Both the position numbers and the translations under genes were made by a program. Of a stretch of 64,000 nucleotides of DNA, positions 23,601-36,809 are shown piece after piece. How positions within the stretch are numbered: the stretch's first letter is position 1; each line of letters starts with the position of its first letter. Below the pieces are notes generated by a model. It had not been told where the DNA came from. It made no database searches and saw only the letters and a list, made by a program, of their open reading frames with translations. This DNA comes from Diadema setosum (Eukaryota > Echinodermata > Echinoidea > Diadematoida > Diadematidae): NCBI RefSeq assembly GCF_964275005.1, contig NC_092696.1:30837006-30901005 (forward strand), read 5' to 3'.

Positions 23601-26600
23601 CATCCCTCTCTTTCTCTCCCTTTTTATCTTTCTCTCTCCCTCTCTCTCTCTCTCTCTCCAACTTCCCTCACTCCTCTCTGCCTGCTCGTGCAATGTTTTG
23701 TTGTTTTTTTTTGTTTTTTTTTAATGGCAAAAATTTAATAATCACACTTATCGGAGAGAAACATGGTATCGTCAGTAAAGAAAATACTTTATGTGTAAAG
23801 CCCAACCGGATAACGGAAGAGACGCATTGCACTCGATTTCCATACATTTGTCAGTGCATGAAAAGTGTTCACACCTATGCTTTCGTTCATCTATTGAATG
23901 TCATAATGCTGAGGAGGATTGAAGTTACAAATAATGTTATGTCAATATCAAATAGAATAGGATTGATTTGCTAAAGGAGTCATTGCATAAACCTATAATA
24001 CACATCAGGCTCTTTATCTTTTCTCGAAAATACAAATACAGTCCTCTCCCAACAATAAATCACTAATTTCAATAAAAGTCAAAGACAACATAGGCTATAC
24101 CTGGCACGATGATTCTAAGGTGGCGGCTGTTGAGATGAAACTATCGGGCAAGTAGGGGCACCACAGACTGAACTTCGAAAGACGTGGCATAGCACACACC
24201 CATTGGGCCAAGTCTTCTCCAACCGAGGACTGACTTAGAAAATCATCGCCGCTGCTAAAATATAAATTCAGATCTTCAATCTAAAGAAAATAACGGGAAA
24301 GACATGTGAAACTGAAATTTAGAGATTAATGAAATGATGTGAACTTTGGAAGCAGGAATAATTGAACAAAAAGAAGAGAGATCATTGTAGAGGAGGATCG
24401 TAGACTACCAACTGGACCCCATGGAAGACCAGATTAACGTAGCTGAATATGGGCTATCCAGCCATCTTCTCAGATGGAAAAAAAAAGAAGAAGAATAAAA
24501 CAAACAAACAAAAATCATACCTAATGATGTAATGTGCGGATATTTTAAAGCTATAGACGTAAGATCAAGCAACATTTTTTTTTTTTTTTTACTTAATCGA
24601 CACACTGATATGATTATGTAGCGACAACAATAATAACGACGTTATTGGAAGCAGTATAATGGACTCTCCTTTCATACATAGGAATGTACAGACCCAACAA
24701 GCTGAGTCAGTGGATAAAAGATGGCTTCGTCATTCCCTACAGTCCGTGATCCTCATACTTAATGGCAATTAATACCACTTGCTTTTTTACCGTTCATGGT
24801 CAGGTGCGGACCAATGAATTTGTTGTCAGTCATAACGATCCACATGTACACTGAATAAATCAAAGTAAGAAATGATGTCATAAAACATAATGAATAATGG
24901 ATGAAATAATTGTTAAAAGAATAAGATGACCCCTATGTACTAAAAAAAGGCGGGACAAAACTGGACGAAATAGTAGCAAAGTCTCCTTGTACACTAACAG
25001 GACATGCAAGAGGATTAAAGTCGCGCGATGTTTTATGAAGGCATTCTCCAAAGTAAAGAACACAGATTATCGTTGCCTAATCTAGAGTAATATGTTTTTA
25101 AGTGGGGAATTTAACATTGTAAAGTAGCTATGAAGTGCAAGCAGGGTATACAACGTATATCTGATATATTTCATATCGTTATTCGAAGTATTATGTACCG
25201 AATTAACCAGGCTCCCCGACTGAATTGAAAATACGTATGGTTTATTAAATGCAATAGAAAATAGAATTTCAAGAAAAAAAATCTTTTCAAACAAATAACA
25301 AGCGCTGTAAAGGAAAAAAAAACAACAACAACAACAACGAAGCAACACTTATAATGTCCTTCCTTCTACTCCACATGAAGTAACTCCCACATAATAGCGC
25401 CCTCACGCTGTACATTGATCACTTCTGTCTGTCTGTGAATGCAGTCGAACTTGTACATTGCGCTGCTCCCTGGCAAGCTTAGATCTGAGTCCCTGATATA
25501 TAAATCCAATAAACTCTAATCGCTTTTCAAGCAGTTCAAAGGATCATCATGCCAGGTCAACTTCTCAAAAGATAATACCGATATATAGCTGTTTGAAGTA
25601 TCTTGCTATGTAAAGTCGACTTCCCCAAACTCATGCTGTCATTGTGACATACAAAATAATCCTCTTCAGAGTCTGCTTCCTGAAAAAAGAATAATTGTCA
25701 TGGTGACATACACTATCTTGCTATTCAAACTTCGTTTCCAAATGCGTCCACAGGTGTATATCTACAGATGCACTTACACTATTTTCAAGAAGTACAACAT
25801 GTGAATGTCATCGTATAGGAACATGAATCATAGCAGTCAACTCGACTTCACGAGATATTACATGTCGTTATGGCGACATAAATTATCTTGCTGAGTACAA
25901 GTACAGCCAAACCTGTCTATATCGGCCACCCAAGGGAAACAACAAAAGTGGCCGCCATAGACAGGTGGCCGCCAAAGACAGGTCAGTGGCCATTTTGAAT
26001 TGCAACACCTGCATTGTATAACAGCATGAAATACCGCACATTATTCCGCACGTTATTCTAAAGAGAAAAAAACAACTACAAATAAACAAGCAAATAAATT
26101 TACATGTGCAGGTATTTCTGTATGTTTTTTTTTTGCCTCATTTTATTTGTGTTTTTTTTTTCCCTATTTCTGTTCTTTTGATCTTTAAAACAGCATTTCG
26201 GGCCTGAGGATCTGTACTGGTTCGTACGGGTTTACATGAATGGGTTCACAAATGAGTTTGTGCGAAGTTGACGTAAGCAACAAACAATACCCAGACAAGT
26301 ACCCCATTGCTCTTATTCAATGGCAGTTAATCTTTGTCAAATTCTGCGCCGTTATTTCATTTTAGGAGCTGTCTGTGCCTTTGTAACCTTTATTTAGAGC
26401 GACATCACTAGAGCATAGATCTAGCCAAGTTTAGCGAAAAGACGGCTTTTCATGGCAAAGAGCTGCATTAATTTTGTCAATCATGTCTGTGTGGTTGTGA
26501 CTGAGATAGGAGTCGGTATAATTCACGCAATGAAGTAGAAAGCTAACGTATACTAATGGTTCTAAATATTTGTTGCCGTTATATGCAGGTTCACCTCAGG

Positions 26601-29600
26601 ACACAAAATGAGTGGCCGCTGGCTGCGTTATGCAGAGGTGAACGCTATATAAAGGGTCTGACACAGAAATTTTGTGCGAGGGATTTTTCATTGGCCGCTA
26701 TAAGCAGGTGGTCGCTATAGACCGGTGGCCGCGAAGACAGGTTTGACTGTAGTTAGATACAACTTAAAAAAAAAAAAACATTCTACTTGATGGCGAGATG
26801 GCGAGATACTTGACCTGAAAATGACTTTATTATATCGAAATACGAGGTTAGAAAATAATATTACGAATAAAAATGACATTTTTCACATGGACATCCCAAA
26901 AGCATCAATTTTACCAAATAATTATGATTTTGCAGTCCGAGAATTCGTTGAACATATACGTTGTTGGTTTTTTTTCCTGATATTACACGTTCTTATGATG
27001 ACGATAATGCTACCATGGAAGCGCACAAGCTATCGTTCCTAAAGCATTAGAGAAGAACGTACAATAGATTTATTGTATTTTTTTTCAAACACTTCACATC
27101 TTACACAATGCATCGCTGCACTTTGTCCCCTCATCTTCTCTTTCATTCTCTTTATCGCCACTGGATGACTTGTAATTTATATGTTATATTCTTTAAATGT
27201 TGTTTCCTACATAGACAATAATTTCTGATGCTATTGTCCTCGTCAAGCGTTTGCTTATAATAATAGTATCCTGAATTTCTTTACATCGATAATTGCATAA
27301 TTTGTCTTTGAGCAATACATATACTATAACGTGTATTTGGATAAATGTATGCACAAAATAGTTTGTTGAATTCCATTTTGCATTGTGTCAGGGGAAAAAA
27401 GTAAAATATTTGAATTAGTCATTTATTGTTTTAACTGTAAGATTCAAATTATACTGTGGTCCATTAGTTTGTTCAATTGAATTTGTATTTCATTTATATA
27501 TGACAAAGGAATTCAGAGATAAAATCAATCAATCAATTAATCAATCAAATAATAAAAGTTGATTACTTTTGAAGGTTTCGCAGATATTTTCTTTTTTTTT
27601 AATTGTGATCAAAGTCCCCCATAAGAAAGTCATTTTTATTACTCTTTGCCAAATGACTTAATTCCCAAACGGACACTTTGTGCATAATATGTCTTATCCC
27701 TGGATTGCCTTCTTAACGCCCATCAGTTTAATATTGACTATATCGTTCGCCATTAACGTCAGGCTTTGAACTCTGCCTTTCATGTCGGTTAAGTGGGGGG
27801 GGGGGGTTATTTTTCACTCATTCACTTCTACACGTTCGTTTTGTTCTTGTTTTTTATTGTGTGCACATGTAAGGTCACTTGAATGTAATGTATATCAACG
27901 CAGGGCTTCCTTGTAAAGCAGGCCTTTGTGGCACTGAATGGGATTACCTTGCTTTTAAAGAAGACTTAAAAAATACACAAATAAATAAAAATACATGGAC
28001 ACAGTGGGGAGGCTAGGATTTGGTTTCCATTTCGACAAGAGGTATTTACCCATGCATGATTGCCCCAAGAAATACTCATTGCACGTCATAATCCATTCGG
28101 TTTCTGATATAACTTCCCATTGTAGTAGGAGCATCCAGTGTCCTAATCATGATAGTAAACAATCGCCTTTATACAACACCTCAGAATGATGTCGAATTGT
28201 GATTGGCCAAGAACATGTCACATGACATTCAATAGAAAATACCTATCAAACTCATTGAGAGTGACAGCCATACAATAGGCCCCTGGCATGGGCCTATTGC
28301 ACGGCTCGAAGGTACTATAGCACGGCTTCGCGGGGGGCTACTAATGCATGGCCGCTCACAGAGTTCTGTGGCTCACAGCAGCAAAGCGCCAGCAAACTAC
28401 ATTGTACGTGCAGCTGGCCGGCTGCGCTGCGCTGCCGGTTAAGTCTCACAGACCAGGCGCGGCGGAGTACACGTTAACGTGTATAATGTACGCGCAGTTG
28501 TCTCAGCGCTACTTTACCTAGCTAGTTGCATGTATTGCGGCCTTTTACTGCTGTGTTTTTACTTTTGACTCTGATCTGCTACGTGGACCACTGGTGATCC
28601 CAAAATCAAGACTTCATTTCAAGTTGAGAAACCGTAATTTGATTATTTTTCTGTGTTTTTATGCAAAATCATTTTCGGAAATAATAGACAAAGTCTAGAC
28701 CTACTACTAGATCTACCGACATCTTAGATCGGCCTAACAGTCAGGCCTAACTCGATCTAACGTTAGCGTAGAATGGGTATAGACCCTGCGGAGTTTGTGA
28801 TTCCTGTGACTGTGTGGTCGAATCATGACGAGTGTTTGAAAGCAGTACACAGGGTGGTTTACAATTCTCGGCCTAATTGTTACATTTATTTTTGGGCCTT
28901 CCTGAGTTGGGGGTCACTAATTTAGTACTGTGATTGTGGACAAGGTGTTGTATAAAACGAATAATTTATGATTTTGTTCGTGCATTTGGGCACGTAATAC
29001 CGCACTCGGCGCGAGATTCGCCACTGGTCTATTCAACGCGGCGCTACGCGCCTTGTTGAATAGACCAGTGGCTTATCTCGCGCCTCGTGCGATATTCGTG
29101 CCCTATGCACTCACAACTCATAAATTATTCATATAATAATCTATGTGCATAATCATCATGGGGGTTCATTCGTCGCTATGTGATGTTATGCCTGAAGTAT
29201 ATATGCTTTGAGGCGGAATATATGTCAGGCGTTTCGAATGTAATTGTCAACTTTGTGTGGCACTCTCAGATTGAGAGGTACCTTCGCCTACATGTCCCCG
29301 GACGCCGATCTCATAGAAGCCTTCCTTCCTCCCCATCTTTGAAGCAGCTTTATGCCGTACTGAGTGAAAACCCCTGTAAAGCTTCCTCTAGAACCCTGCA
29401 TATAATGACCTGGTTTGCATTGACTCTGCGGACTGATTGTCATTCGTTACACAAATGATTAGAGTAGATCAAATCCTAGTGTCCATTTCGTGTATGTCTT
29501 GGCAAGGGTATTCAGCAAACTTAGCAAGGACAAAAAATGTTGAGGGCTTATTGCTGTTGGTCACAAAGAAGATGGGGAAAATATATTATTCAATTAGTTC

Positions 29601-32600
29601 TAATAACAAGCTTAGTTGACGATAACGATGATGGCGTTGAAAAGGATGCCAGGTGCGCCTTTTTATTGATCATAATCTATTATTGAAGCCTTGTTTCTGT
29701 GTTGCCTTTTGCGTCTACAGAAAATGACTACATAGTAGTTTACCGCAATGCTTTGAGCGAATTTGTCTTTTCTTTTTTCTTTTTTTTTATTGAAGGGGGG
29801 GGGGAGGGAGAGTTGAAGAGCTGCAGCCAAAAATGGGGATAATCCTTCACCTTAAAGGGCCCCTGAAATCCAAATGCATGTCGATTTGTGTTGACTTATG
29901 ATACCCTCAACATCACTTTTGCGGTGAAATGTATATCTAGAAACATTCCATATATATTTTTAACGATGTTTTTATTCTATACAAGTTGACCTTGATTTCA
30001 CTCAAACTTGCATATTATAATTTAGATCACATTATGTTCTTCGTGACTGGTTAAGGATCTTCCCTCTTAATCAAGGTGATGATGGTCACATATATATATA
30101 TATATTTTTTTTTTTTTTAACACTTACTATAACATGATCTTTATATATTTTCAGATGTAACTTGGATTCTTTGTTTGAGAATTTTTTTTTTCTGCAAGGA
30201 AACATTGTTTGCACCTAAGATTGTTTCCTTTACATTTCCTATTATCATCCATTTAATGTAGTTCCTCTTTTATATCTTTAACACTTCATCTGTAGTCTGT
30301 ACATAAAGACATGTGTTGTAGATCATGATAATACCTGAACTTTCTTACCAGACACTTTGAAGCCTCTGCCCGGAGGATCTTGTAGAATTCCACGTGAAAT
30401 TTTGAGTACGATAGCGATACCTTACGGAATAAACTGCTGGAGCACATGCCCTCCGCCAAGTCACGTGACACAGTTCTTCCGCACGTCATTCCGTACATCT
30501 CTAGCGATTGCTGATAGAACGAACATGAATTGACAGTAGAGGAAATAAATTATTCTCAGAAGAATAAGGTTGATAAAGTACCCGCAGTTGACTGGAGGTT
30601 TGAAACTCACAGAGAGAAAAAAAAAAAAAAGGATCATTCTATACAGGTTCTATTCATATCGTCATTTCACTAATAGTCCGGCAGCCGAGGGGGCTAAGTA
30701 CTTTTTCTCTGATATAGATTTTTTTCTTTGTTGATTATTCATCTTTGGGGTCTCTACAATGATATTCAGGTGGGTGTGGAGCTCTCACCCTTGGGCAATT
30801 TTAATTATTCAAAATGGCGTCCAAAATGGTTGCCATGAAGCAGAAAAATGTCACTAAAACACTAGTATTTCAATTAGAACACTTATCTAAAAGACCAGTA
30901 ATATTAGTATAATGTCTTTAGTTGAGCAGAATCTTGTTGCCATGGTAACCATCAAATAATTGGAACATTCTTAAAAAAGTTAGAAAATATACACAAAATG
31001 CTTGTTATTTGTGCGACGTGCACAAAATATCAATTACCTGCATACCCCTTACAAAGAAAGTCTTAATGAAGTAACCATTAGTCTAGCCCTTATTTATATT
31101 ACTAGTTGCCATAGCAACCTAGACTTGAATTTAATTGTGAATAAGTGCCGAAGGATTGAACTGCAGTAAAGCAATGAAGTGAAAATGTGACATATTATCA
31201 TATTTCAGGTCTTTATTCCACATATGCCTATATTGGTTACACATACCGGTACCATTCTCTGTTATATGAAGTTGATATGTCCAGGTTGGCATGTTAACTG
31301 CTCAATGTCACTTTCAAGGACAGTCCCATAACATGCCTACATAAACATTGCAACAAAATTGTTTCACACTATTAAAGTTAGATGGCAAGAGACTAACATC
31401 TTTGTGTAATACTTATTGGCGGATAAACCGACTGTTAGCTGGGATGTGCATGGTTTCATTTGTTTCCAAGTTGTAATATTAATAAAATCATACAATGTGA
31501 AATAATTTCATGGTTTTGTCAAATTATTGGAATATACATTGCAATATTACAACCTGCATATAATGTCCTCAAAATCGTTCATTAAGGGTTTAAAAATATG
31601 TGAAAACAACATTTCAAAATGAGACTTCCTATGTGGTACAAGGTGATGGCTATAATGAAATAACTTTCACATTCATGACATTGACATTGATACATACATC
31701 GTTCGTAATAAACTACAATCCTTGAGAATGAAATAATCCAGTTTGTTTCATGATTTTTGTTAATTATCTTACTGTACTTGCCTGTAGTTTTTATTCATAT
31801 GTCATGCATATCAATTTAGCCGAACTTGATATTATACAAGTGTAGAAGGCAAAAACACTCTGAAAAACTATTTGTTTGTTATAATTTTGTTATAAAAATA
31901 ACATATTATGACTTACTTTTCTTGTTTCATTTCTGTAGTACATGTAGGTTTCTAAATTAGGTCATGTTAGTTTTTAAGTTTCATGTTCCAGTTCTGATGA
32001 GTAGCTTATTTTTACTTTGCTTCATTATGCGAGGGATTATAATATCTATGACATATTATTATTATAGGGAGGGGATGAGCAAACTTAAAGAATCTTACAT
32101 ATCTTACTTGATTCTCACTCTATTCTTCCTTACCACTCTCTCTGTTCCCTTCTCTACCGTCTCCACTAGTACAACTTCAACTTCCGACCCATTACTATCC
32201 CCCGCTCTTCACTTTTGCCCTCCTTACTATCCTCGTGCATATGTCGCTTCCCTCTTCACTTCTCCTCTTTCTAGTCTCTTCCTCCAAGCAACGACGCGGT
32301 TAAGGACTACATACACATGGTGTCACCGCAAATCTTTCTCCCTCAAACTTGAAGAAGTTCCATTGCAAAATGTCATTACGCAAAACTTTACTTTTCACTG
32401 CAATACACCGAGCCGACGCAAACAAGGGGTGAGGGCTCGCCTCAACTTTTTTTTTTTTTTTTTTTTTGGGGGGGGGGGGGTAGGCATAATACATAGGAAT
32501 ATATAGGGTCTTACCACGAGGATCCCCACACTTTTTTATACTTAAGAGGCACAAGAAAAGTGGGATAGGCACCCCTCTCCCTTTTTTATTTTCTGGTCAG

Positions 32601-35600
32601 CAGATACAGCCTATTAACCCCGGAAGTAGCATCAGAAAATAATAGTTAAGCCCTCTTCCCCCCCCCACCTCCTTTTTTTTCCCTTTTTTTTATCAGTAAA
32701 ACTCAGGAGTGGCACTAGAAATATAAACTGGGCCGCCTCACTTTTAAAGCATAGCGCCAGCCCCGATATGAGTGGTTCTTATTAGGGAATTATTAAGAAT
32801 AAAGTGCATTATGAGTGTTTGAACTTCTTAGATTTCCATATCTTTCTATGCTTGAATTTAGGATAAAACCGATTTTGTTTGCTGAGATTTATTTCTGGCT
32901 ACTTGTGAGCCGATTTTTTAATCTAATCTTTATGGTTTGACATCGTGGTTTAGCTCTCAAACAAGTAGCACATGTCTTCTAAAGGTGGCCCAACTCTCCT
33001 CAAGACATGGCTCAACTCTCCTTACACTGCAGAGTGTTGACATTTATTTTTCTAAAGAAAGTTTTTTTTTTTTATATATATTAGGCAGTGACCTAGAACA
33101 TTAGAAGACATTTTCATAGCTACAATACAGGTTTACAGTTGTACTTTAATTTGGTAACAGACACTTGTTGTGAGCAAGGATTGATTAGGAGAAATAGAAA
33201 AAATGGCTCAACTCTCCTGCATCTCCTCTACTTGATATCATAGGATTTCCTTTAATGTATAGAATTTTATGATGTTTGAAGACATTGTAGGCAATTGTCT
33301 TCAGATGATACTCTCATGGTAACATGTACAACACCAAGAAAAAGGCAAGTTCCCAAGGCAACGATGTAGTCAGTTTCTTTTACAGATTAATAAGCTTCCT
33401 ATATACACAGGTTACTCATATACATTATGCGACATCCCAGGACTATACATTAGTATGTTAAATATCATGTCTGCAACCAGCCAAAGACCAAGTATCCATG
33501 GCAACCATCTACTCAGGTCCTTTAAGTAAAATAGTTTCTACGATTTTCTGCCAAACATTCAGGTCAACATGTCCCTCATCACACACGCAAACCCGATTCC
33601 ATATCATTTTGTATTTACACTGTATATTGTGCATTTTAGGAATTTTAAGCTAATTATTCAATGTTTACCATAGCAACTGTCTTGCAACAAATGTCAAAAA
33701 TATCTTATTCAATGAACCTTTGGACAAATGCTCCAACCAAACATTGGTATAGTAGCACTTAAAACACAGGATTACATACATTTTCCTAGTTTGAGGGGTG
33801 TGTGGCGGCCATGTTGGACGCCATTTTTAATAATTAAGATTGCCCAAGGGTGAGAGCTCCACACCCACCTGAATATCATTGAAGAGACCCCAAAGATGAA
33901 TAATCAACAGAGAAAAAAACTATATCAGAGAAAAAGTACTTCAGCCAAAAAATGGCTTTTGGCTGCGGCCGGACTATAATCACAACTCGGAAAGGAAAGA
34001 ACGCATTTTCAGTTTGATGATAAAGGTAGAGGGGCGATGAATATGACTGCACTACATCAATACTCGTGTTAGGTGCCCTAAGTAGTTGTATATTCAAAAC
34101 ACTATACACGATACTAAGTTTGACATCTCCCTTTAATATACACGGCGTCTTTATTATAGGCAAGGTTGGATGATTACTACAAAGGGCAGTTTGACAACTG
34201 CAACTCTCGCAAAGGGTCTCATTTCAGTAGACGTTGAAACTCCGTGGAGTCCAACTATTTTGCAATAAGAACATTTTGCTTGACTCCTCACAACATTTTT
34301 TTTTCTAAAAGCCACGACGAAAAACGTTTCATACAATTTAGCACCAAACGTTCTAATTGATAACAAGACATGAAATAAGTGCCATGGCAATTCATAATAA
34401 ACTTACACATTAAGTCATCATAATGTATCATGCGAGGAGGGCAATTATTTTACCTAACAATAATACTTAAAACGGTTATACAATTGCACAAAATATTATA
34501 TAAAAACGATTTCCCTAAATAATAGGGCCTGTTCCAGGTCTGAAAAGAATGTTAATAAAGCTGTTGAGGCTGTAGATTATGCTCTCAAATTCACACAGGG
34601 GAAACACACACACAAACACACACCCCACCCACAAGAATGTTATTTTCGTTTGACATTATATTTTCTGACATATTTCAAATCAATATTCAAGTTGTGTCAC
34701 TCACCACTTGGTTGTAGCACACCATGAACACCACTCCTGACACTGTGTGTTTTGATGAATTGTCTAGTTTGTATTCATCCCATCCTTCTCCCACTGCCCT
34801 TGCTGCCTCCTCAGTGTGACATTCAAACGCAATGTCAACGCAGAAATCACGTTTATCATTCTCTTTGTAACGGAAGGAATTAGATGTAAACTTATGGGTG
34901 GGACAGTTTATCAAGCCTTTGATGATATCAAGGCCGAGTTCATTCCCTGAAGCTGACGTGAAGTAGAGTACGTAGCGGAACTCCTCAGGTCGACTAAGAA
35001 GTTTGTTTTTCACCTTGTCGTACTTAGCACGGTCATTGGCGAATAAGTACTGAATATATACCCCTGCAATGTATTCTTGAAACAGTTTGTGGGGAAAAGA
35101 AACAGTTGATGTAACCAAGGATGAAACATTCACAACGCGCCGACGTTCCCTTGTGATGACATATCTTTCTACGGTCAAAACACCCACTCTGCAGCATGTG
35201 ACCATGGCATCGTGACACTCTCTGAATTGTTCTTCAGGAAATGAGAGATATCTGTCAAATAAACCCTGTAACGCTATCTCACTTATTTCTTGAATTGCCC
35301 TACCAGCTTCGTTTAAATGTGCAACAGTCTCCTGACTCTGTAGGTTTACACAAACCTTTGATGCGTAGTGTTCTTTCAAAAAAGAAATCATTTCTCTAAA
35401 AATTTTCGAGAAAGTGTGCAATTTTTGCATTTCCTTCCGTCTTTCCTCACAAAAGTCGTTCCACATCAGGCAAAGCATTGCGCAATAGATAGGAAACGGG
35501 GCCATGTTTGACCGAATGATATAATTTTCTTCCATAAAACGAATCAAGTTTTCTGCCAGGCTGTCTTTCTCCTTTATTCGAAAGTACCTCCTTATATAAG

Positions 35601-36471
35601 CTGATAAATTCTCCTCGTTAAATCCTTCGACGCTAAGAAATGTGTAAGCTTCGGCAACATTCTTGTACATCGTGAATTCATCTGTTCTCCACGGTCGTGT
35701 GGTCACAATTACTTTACATGAGTTATATTCCTGTATTCTCAGAATACGAATGACTTCACTGCTGCTTTTTTCACTTAATTCCTCATTAAACTCGTCGAAC
35801 CCATCAAATATAATGAGAACTTTATTCTGGTTTGCTGAAATGTAATTATCTATCTGACTCGCTGATGTATTCGAATAAGATAGATAATATTTTACAATGC
35901 CACCAATACTTGTTTCAGTTGTGATATCTCGAAGAGGAATTACGATCACCATGTCTATATCCTTAAAAATCCGTCCCTGGCACCAGTCCCAGGCAATCTT
36001 TGCGCAAAGTGTTGTTTTCCCAGCACCTCCCTCACCCTGGAACAGAAGTCGATTTGAAAGATCTCCATTTTCAACCTTGGTCAAAAGATCGTTGTATTCC
36101 ATTGGTATCTTGCGTCTACTCTTTCGCTCTATTATACTTAGATTGGTATAAATGTCATCCAATTCAACAAGCTCCATAAATTCGAATGGATCCACTCTGA
36201 CCTTACGTCGTGTCATACGGTAATACGCCTTTAGCTCTTCTTTACATCGCTGCACTTGTTCGTTTGTAAGCGACGACGATCCTTAAAAGAGAAGCCCAAA
36301 CAGATAAAGAGAATTAATCCCTACTTGTGTGAATGTTATTAATACTTATGTTAACTTTACATACATTTTACAATACATGATAGGGAGTGAGAGCGAGAGG
36401 GACAGAGAAAGAGAGAGAGAGAGAGAGCGAAAAAGAGAGGTGGGACAGGATGAAAGTAAAGAAATATATAT

Positions 36472-36514
<43 letters not shown>

Positions 36515-36764
36515 TAGTTTGTTCGCAAAAACCGATGAGTACATTTTTGAAGATTTTGAAGTGCGGTCTCTGTCATAAAGTACAAAATAATACCTTTTAA
36601 ATGAGATATTGGGCACTACATAAAGGTACATTTATGAAGTTATGGTAAAAAGAAGCAAAAAATTCTTATTATTCTCTTTATTTTTCTTGACCTTCAATCG
36701 CAAATATCTCCATTTGGCAAATATGGACTTATCGGTTTTTGCAAACAAACTCTTCATATATATA

Positions 36765-36809
<45 letters not shown>

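Noticed and set aside
29180-29458. Plus-strand 92-codon frame
   Set aside because: Not low-complexity, but no domain, no homology I recognise and no splice support.
30674-33976. Polinton-like element because of long terminal inverted repeats
   Set aside because: Far too short and without any capsid, polymerase or integrase-like frame; treated as an ordinary non-autonomous DNA transposon.
34687-34704. Translation of the NACHT exon on to the stop at 34687
   Set aside because: A strong GTGAGT donor lies just before it, and an in-phase LRR exon with a good acceptor follows; read-through to the stop remains possible as a short isoform.
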